Origin: Bordetella sp. LUAb4 | Lineage (GTDB): Bacteria > Pseudomonadota > Gammaproteobacteria > Burkholderiales > Burkholderiaceae_B | Length of the DNA: 64,000 bases | Assembly (NCBI RefSeq): GCF_021325795.1 | Contig: NZ_JAHPZX010000004.1 | Location: 124,001-188,000, forward strand | Direction: 5' to 3' | In this document: one piece after another, positions 59,582 to 64,000 of the stretch | How positions within the stretch are numbered: the first letter of the stretch is position 1 | How the letters are laid out: every line of letters begins with the position of its first letter | Position numbers and translations under genes: made by a program | Notes under the pieces: generated by a model | Told to the model about the DNA's origin: nothing | The model's input: only the letters and a program-made list of their open reading frames with translations | The model's database searches: none

Positions 59582-60640
59582 ATGAAGATAGTTGTTATTC
59601 CCGGTGATGGCATTGGTCCCGAAACCGTGTCGGTCGCCGTCGACGTGCTCAAGGCCGCTTCGCAGCGCTTCGGCCTGGGCCTGGTGTTCGAGCATGACAT
59701 CGCCGGCCATGAGAGCCTGAAAAAAAATGGCGCGACGGTAACGCCGGCCTTGCTGGACAAGGTCAAGGCGGCCGACGGCTTGTTGCTGGGCCCGATGGCG
59801 ACATACGACTTCAAGGACGAGGCCAAGGGTGAAATCAACCCGTCCAAGTTCTTCCGCAAGGAACTGGACCTGCACGCCAATATCCGGCCGGCGCGCACCT
59901 ATCCCGGCATGACGCCGCGCCTGGGCGAGTTCGATCTGGTGGTGGTGCGGGAGAACACCGAAGGCTTCTACGCCGATCGCAACATCGAGTCCGGCAACAG
60001 CGAAATGCTCATCACCCCGGATGTGGTGGTGTCACTGCGCCGCATTACGCGTTTCTGCTGCGAACGCATCGCGCGGTCCGCCTTCGAACTGGCCATGACG
60101 CGCAAGAAGCACGTGACCATCGTGCACAAGGCCAATGTGCTCAAGCGCGGCGACGGCATGTTCATCGACGTCTGCCATGAAGTGGGCAAGGAGTTTCCGG
60201 ACGTGGTGGTGGATGATGTCATCGTCGACGCCATGATGGCGCACGTGGTGCGTGCGCCGCAGCGCTACGACGTCATCGTCACCACCAATATGTTCGGCGA
60301 CATCCTGTCGGACCTGACCGCGGAAATGTCGGGCAGCCTGGGGCTGGGGGGTTCCTTGAATGCTGGCCTGCAGTACGCCATGGGCCAGGCCGCCCACGGT
60401 TCGGCGCCGGACATCGCCGGCCAGGACCTGGCCAATCCCATCTCGCAAGTGCTGTCGGCCGCCATGCTGCTGAACTGGCATGGCCAGCGCAAGAACGACA
60501 GCAAGTTCATCGAAGCCGCGGCTGCCATCGAGCGGGCCATTGCCGGCAGCATCGCCGCGCAGGAATGCACGCGCGACGTGGGCGGCAAGCTGGGCACGCG
60601 TGAATCGGGTGCCGCGATGGTCAAGCGGGTGGCCGCTTGA
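59582..60640 (+). CDS. Isocitrate/isopropylmalate-type (tartrate/D-malate-like) dehydrogenase
   Basis: 352-residue beta-decarboxylating dehydrogenase: KIVVIPGDGIGPE, the substrate region FFRKELDLHANIRPARTYPG, ENTEGFYADRN, the Lys of VTIVHKANVLKRGDGMF, VDDVIVDAMM and NMFGDILSDL (Mg-binding Asp) followed by HGSAPDIAGQDLANP. Sequence fits tartrate/D-malate or alkylmalate dehydrogenases better than true LeuB. Together with Bug receptors and a CoA transferase it suggests catabolism of a branched or hydroxy-dicarboxylic acid. It overlaps the amidohydrolase gene by one base. Confidence 0.87.
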   Translation: MKIVVIPGDGIGPETVSVAVDVLKAASQRFGLGLVFEHDIAGHESLKKNGATVTPALLDKVKAADGLLLGPMATYDFKDEAKGEINPSKFFRKELDLHANIRPARTYPGMTPRLGEFDLVVVRENTEGFYADRNIESGNSEMLITPDVVVSLRRITRFCCERIARSAFELAMTRKKHVTIVHKANVLKRGDGMFIDVCHEVGKEFPDVVVDDVIVDAMMAHVVRAPQRYDVIVTTNMFGDILSDLTAEMSGSLGLGGSLNAGLQYAMGQAAHGSAPDIAGQDLANPISQVLSAAMLLNWHGQRKNDSKFIEAAAAIERAIAGSIAAQECTRDVGGKLGTRESGAAMVKRVAA

Positions 60641-61641
60641 TGGCGGCGGGTAGCATGGGAAAACCCGTCGTGGCCTCGGCTCGGAGCAATGTGCAAAAGT
60701 CGGCGCCTGCTTCGGCGCCGGACCATGTGCGGAAGCCGGCCTACGCTTCGGCGCCGGGCGCGGTCTCGACCTTACCTGTAGGGGCCTGCGATTGTCACGT
60801 ACATATCGTGGGCGAGCAGGATGCCTATCCCATGCTGCCCGACCGCCCCTATACCGCGGGCCCCGCCACCGTCGCGGACCTGCGCGCGCACATGGCCCGC
60901 CTGGGCTTGGCGCGGGCGGTCATCGTCCAGCCCAGCTTCTATGGCACGGACAATCGTCTGTTGGTCGACAGCCTTGCCGCCATGGACGGCGACGGGCGTG
61001 GTATCGCGGTGCTGGCCGATGATGTGAGCGACTCGACGTTGGGCGAGTTGCACGACGCCGGCGTGCGGGGCGTGCGCATCAACCTGGAGAGCGTGGGCGC
61101 CAGCGATCCGGAAACGGTGGCGCGGGCTTTCGGGACCTGGGCCGGCCGTCTGCGCGGACAGGGTTGGCATATCCAGGCCTATGCGTCGGTCGACGCCATC
61201 GCCGGGGCCGCGCCGCGTCTGCGCGGTCTCGGGTTGCCGCTGGTGCTGGATCATTTCTCCGCGACGCCCGCGCGTCTGGCCCTGGACGATGCACGCGTGC
61301 GTGCAGTCATCGACCTGGTCGGCAGTGGCGCGGCCTACGTCAAGCTGTCCGGATCGTATCGGATCAACCAGGGGGCGACGGCGCAACAGGTCACCGCGCT
61401 GGCGCGGGCTTTCCTGGACGCCAATCCCGAACGGGCCGTATGGGCCAGCGACTGGCCGCACACCAATCGCGCACCGGGCAAGCTGCCGACGGAAGTCAGT
61501 CCCTACCGCGACATCGATCCCCGTGGTCTGCGGGAGGAAATCGATGCATGGCTGCCGGAAGCCGATCTGCGCGAGCAGGTCCTGGTCACCAATCCTGCGC
61601 GTCTGTATGGATTCCCAGACGCCAAGGAGGCCACGGCTTAG
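60640..61641 (+). CDS. Amidohydrolase, 2-pyrone-4,6-dicarboxylate hydrolase-like
   Basis: 333-residue amidohydrolase_2 family TIM barrel. Metal-binding DCHVHI (about residue 48), YPMLPDRPYTAGPATVADLRAHMARLGLARAVIVQPSFYGTDNRLL, LVLDHFSATPA, VKLSGSYRIN and SDWPHTN match the PDC hydrolase/lactonase branch. An N-terminal Ser/Ala/Pro-rich extension of about 45 residues with a duplicated base segment precedes the domain. ATG 60640 overlaps the previous stop (TGATG). Likely opens a lactone or hydrolyses an intermediate; substrate not proven. Confidence 0.85.
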   Translation: MAAGSMGKPVVASARSNVQKSAPASAPDHVRKPAYASAPGAVSTLPVGACDCHVHIVGEQDAYPMLPDRPYTAGPATVADLRAHMARLGLARAVIVQPSFYGTDNRLLVDSLAAMDGDGRGIAVLADDVSDSTLGELHDAGVRGVRINLESVGASDPETVARAFGTWAGRLRGQGWHIQAYASVDAIAGAAPRLRGLGLPLVLDHFSATPARLALDDARVRAVIDLVGSGAAYVKLSGSYRINQGATAQQVTALARAFLDANPERAVWASDWPHTNRAPGKLPTEVSPYRDIDPRGLREEIDAWLPEADLREQVLVTNPARLYGFPDAKEATA

Positions 61642-61739
61642 ACGGCCTCGAACACCGGCTTAGAAGATTTGAAATGGACGTTGCCGGCGCCACTTCCTAG
61701 ACTCTCTCGCAATACAGAAAATGCAGACGAGGAGACAAA

Positions 61740-62915
61740 GTGCTGAGCAAGGTGTTGGACAATGTCCGGGTGCTGGATCTTTCCCGCATCCTGGCCGGGC
61801 CCTGGTGTACGCAGAACCTGGCCGACCTGGGCGCCGAGGTGATCAAGGTCGAACGCCCGGGGCAGGGCGACGACACGCGTAAATGGGGCCCGCCGTATCT
61901 GCGCTCGCAGGACGGGGAGGAAACCTTCTCCGCCTACTTCACCTGCTGCAATCGCAACAAGCAATCCATCTGCCTGGACTTCGCGGCGGCTGCCGATCGT
62001 GCGACCCTGCTCGCGTTGCTGCGCGATACGGACGTGCTGGTGGAGAACTACAAGGCCGGCACGCTGAAACGCTACGGCTTGGACTACGAAACCTTGAAGG
62101 CTGTGCGGCCTGGCTTGATCTACGTGTCGATCACCGGCTATGGCCAGGATGGCCCCAAAGCCTCCCGGCCCGGCTACGACTACATCTTCCAGGGCATGGG
62201 CGGGCTGATGGGCTACACGGGCCGCGCCGATGACGAACCCGGCGCCGGTCCGCTCCGCGCGGGCATGCCGGTGGTGGACATCGCTACGGGCATGTATGCC
62301 ACGTCAGCGATCCTGGCGGCCTTGCTGCGCCGCGGGCGCACCGGCGCCGGCGGTCATCTGGACATCGCGCTGCTTGACGTCGCGGTAGCCATCAATGCGA
62401 ACCAAGGTGCCAATTACCTGATTTCAGGGCAGAACCCGGGCCGCACCGGCAACGCCCATCCCAATCTTGCCCCGTACGAAGTGTTCCGCGCCAGCGATGG
62501 GCATTTCATCCTGGCGGTCGGCAATGACGAGCAGTTCGTTCGCTTGTGCGCATTGTGCGGTCGTCCAGACCTTGCCACCGATGGCCGCTTTGCCAGCAAC
62601 AAAGGCCGGGTGGAAAACCTGGCGGCCTTGCGTGCCATCCTGGCTGACATCCTGGTCCAGCGGGACCGCGCGCATTGGACGGCTCAACTGGAAGCCGCGG
62701 GTATCGCCTGGGGGCCGGTCAATACGTTGGAAGAAGTCTTCGCCGATGAGCAGGTGCGTCATCGCGGGATGCTGCGCCACGCGGAGCACCCGCGCTTCGG
62801 CGCCATTCCGCTGGTGCGCAATCCCATGCTTGCCGGTGAACCCGACAGCCCGCTGCGGCCGCCGCCGTTGATGGGCGAGCACACCGAAGCCGTACTGAGC
62901 CGCCTGGCTGAATAA
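61740..62915 (+). CDS. CaiB/BaiF (class III) CoA transferase
   Basis: 391-residue CoA transferase moving CoA between carboxylic acids through an aspartyl intermediate. VRVLDLSRILAGPWCTQNLADLGAEVIKVERPGQGDDTR, NRNKQSICLD, the GYGQDGPKASRPGYDYIFQGMGGLMGYTG segment and GMPVVDIATGMYA (with the conserved catalytic Asp region) identify it. GTG 61740 is the start, with GAGGAG five bases upstream. It provides CoA activation for the acid handled by this cluster. Confidence 0.92.
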   Translation: MLSKVLDNVRVLDLSRILAGPWCTQNLADLGAEVIKVERPGQGDDTRKWGPPYLRSQDGEETFSAYFTCCNRNKQSICLDFAAAADRATLLALLRDTDVLVENYKAGTLKRYGLDYETLKAVRPGLIYVSITGYGQDGPKASRPGYDYIFQGMGGLMGYTGRADDEPGAGPLRAGMPVVDIATGMYATSAILAALLRRGRTGAGGHLDIALLDVAVAINANQGANYLISGQNPGRTGNAHPNLAPYEVFRASDGHFILAVGNDEQFVRLCALCGRPDLATDGRFASNKGRVENLAALRAILADILVQRDRAHWTAQLEAAGIAWGPVNTLEEVFADEQVRHRGMLRHAEHPRFGAIPLVRNPMLAGEPDSPLRPPPLMGEHTEAVLSRLAE

Positions 62916-62962
62916 GCTCAGCGGAGCGACGCGCCGTGAGTCAATGCGTTCCTCATCGAGGC

Positions 62963-62994
62963 ACCCCTGTATCTGAGTACCCCTGTATCTGAGT
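62963..62994. repeat. Two tandem copies of a 16-base unit
   Basis: ACCCCTGTATCTGAGT is repeated exactly at 62963 and 62979, followed by a partial ACCC. It lies between the CoA transferase and the next Bug receptor, about 43 bases before its start, and contains TGTAT, so it could carry duplicated regulator half-sites. Confidence 0.85.
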
Positions 62995-63036
62995 ACCCTT
63001 CACGCATTATCCCTATAACAACATCCGGAGACATCC

Positions 63037-64000
63037 ATGTTCCCCACGCTGCACCGCGCCGCCGGCGCATTGACCCTTGCCTTGGGCGCCGTCGCGCTGG
63101 CCGCGCCTGCCACACCGGCCCTGGCTGCGTACCCCGACCACAGCCTGCAATTGATCGTTCCTTACGCGCCGGGCGGGACGACCGACCTCATGGCCCGTAT
63201 CGTCGCGCCCAAGCTCAGCGAGGTGCTGGGACAGACCGTGGTGGTGGTCAACAAACCCGGCGCGGGCGGCGCGCTGGGCAGCGCCTTCGCCGCGCGCGAA
63301 CCCGCCGACGGCTACACGCTGGTGATGGCCGTGGAAAGCTCGCACGCCGTCAATCCGGCGGTGCACGAGAAATCCAGCTATGACCCCGTGAAGGACTTCG
63401 CACCCATCAGCAATCTGGCCAATGTGCTGGGTGTGTTGGACGTGCGCGGCGATTCGAATATCAAGACCTTTCAGCAGTTGCTGGATGAACTCAAGGCCAA
63501 GCCTGGCCGCGATGCTTTCGGTTCTTCCGGCAGCGGCGGTTACAGCCACTTATTCGGCGAACTGTTCCTCAGCAGCACGGGGACCAAGATGCTGCACGTG
63601 CCTTACAAAGGCCTGGGCCCCGCGCTGGTGGACCTGATGGCGGGCCAGGTGCAAGTGGTGTTCGACAACTTGCCGTCGTCGGCGGGCTTCATTGCGTCGG
63701 GCAAGTTGCGGGCCCTGGCGGTGGCTTCGCCGCAACGGGTCAAGAGCCTGCCGGATGTGCCGACTTACGCGGAACTGGGCTATCCGCAGTTGAACACGCC
63801 CAGCTGGTTCGGCCTGGCCGCGCCCAAGGGCACGCCGGCGCCCATCCTGGACAAGCTGAACGCGGCCATCAAGCAGGTGCTGGCCGAACCCGCGGTGGTC
63901 GCCGCCATCGAGCAGCAGGGCGCCGTGCCGGACTACACCACGCGTGAACAGTTCGCCGCCGTGATCCAGCATTCCTACACGGTCTGGCAGAAGGTGGTCA
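63037..64000 (+). CDS. Bug-type (TTT) solute receptor (3' end outside window)
   Basis: Third TctC/Bug receptor of the region; 321 codons are visible, open to the window edge. CCGGAG lies before ATG 63037. Sec signal (AAGALTLALGAVALAAPATPALA), then YPDHSLQLIVPYAPGGTTDLMARIVA, NKPGAGGALGSAFAAREPADGYTLVM, VPYKGLGPALVDLMAGQVQVVF and DVPTYAELGYPQLNTPSWFGLAAPKGTP. Only the last few residues are missing, judged by family length. Separate from the earlier pair by the CoA transferase. Confidence 0.92.
   Translation, partial: MFPTLHRAAGALTLALGAVALAAPATPALAAYPDHSLQLIVPYAPGGTTDLMARIVAPKLSEVLGQTVVVVNKPGAGGALGSAFAAREPADGYTLVMAVESSHAVNPAVHEKSSYDPVKDFAPISNLANVLGVLDVRGDSNIKTFQQLLDELKAKPGRDAFGSSGSGGYSHLFGELFLSSTGTKMLHVPYKGLGPALVDLMAGQVQVVFDNLPSSAGFIASGKLRALAVASPQRVKSLPDVPTYAELGYPQLNTPSWFGLAAPKGTPAPILDKLNAAIKQVLAEPAVVAAIEQQGAVPDYTTREQFAAVIQHSYTVWQKVV

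Noticed and set aside
59582-60640. LeuB (leucine biosynthesis) for the dehydrogenase
   Set aside because: Context is catabolic (Bug receptors, CoA transferase), no leuCD is nearby, and sequence details fit tartrate/D-malate-type dehydrogenases better.
1-64000. Prophage, insertion sequence, integron, tRNA or rRNA
   Set aside because: No transposase, integrase, terminal inverted repeats or RNA-gene sequence was recognised on either strand.

Overview
The window is GC-rich, gene-dense chromosomal DNA of a beta-proteobacterium, most probably Alcaligenaceae (Bordetella/Achromobacter type). This is inferred from three Bug-type (tripartite tricarboxylate family) solute receptors, many IclR and GntR/FCD regulators beside small catabolic operons, ABC importers of the NitT/TauT and peptide types, and an EgtB homologue. 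No rRNA, tRNA, insertion sequence, prophage or CRISPR array was seen.

Layout. 1-8633 (+): a peptide-type ABC importer (receptor cut by the window edge, two permeases, fused double ATPase) followed by a 2-hydroxyacid dehydrogenase, an HSL-type esterase, a PaiB-like flavoprotein and a class II aldolase, faced by an IclR regulator. 9498-12215: a repeat-rich spacer, egtB (no egtD nearby) and a LivF-like ABC protein whose ATPase motifs have all decayed. 12558-14516: a small hypothetical gene and a 521-residue modular protein (YENLP repeats, Ser/Thr/Glu repeats, coiled coil, polyproline, WH2-like segment, acidic tail) that looks like a secreted effector aimed at a eukaryotic host. 15447-26433 (-): two consecutive NitT/TauT-type ABC operons, one with a BAAT-family hydrolase, the other with a GntR regulator, a quinone-reductase-like dehydrogenase, a hotdog thioesterase and an acyl-CoA ligase. 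26748-28079: a soluble BdlA-like double-PAS chemoreceptor. 28758-30924: two more orphan effector-like genes. 30883-33684: IclR regulator, 4-oxalomesaconate hydratase and an RraA/CHA-aldolase family protein. 33787-37756: an overlapping MntA-HepT-MFS operon, then a divergent GntR/MFS pair. 37823-41321 (-): alpha/beta hydrolase, DUF3313 lipoprotein, His-rich exported protein, DUF2092 protein.

41866-56552 (+) is the most coherent system: an outer-membrane transporter-like protein, an exported formylglycine-generating enzyme with both catalytic cysteines, MoxR ATPase, DUF58, DUF4381, two von Willebrand A membrane proteins (one with TPR), a BatD-like protein, a HAD lipoprotein, an exported CTAGR sulfatase and a spermidine-synthase-like membrane protein. 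Five consecutive gene junctions overlap. I infer a periplasmic sulfatase maturation/activation system in which the MoxR-Bat complex serves FGE or sulfatase assembly. The block ends in a truncated DUF4239 (bestrophin-like) remnant.

56853-64000 (+): a GntR/FCD regulator with a likely autogenous operator, two Bug receptors (one with a Tat signal), a beta-decarboxylating dehydrogenase, a PDC-hydrolase-like amidohydrolase, a CaiB/BaiF CoA transferase and a third Bug receptor cut by the window end. TctAB membrane partners are absent here.
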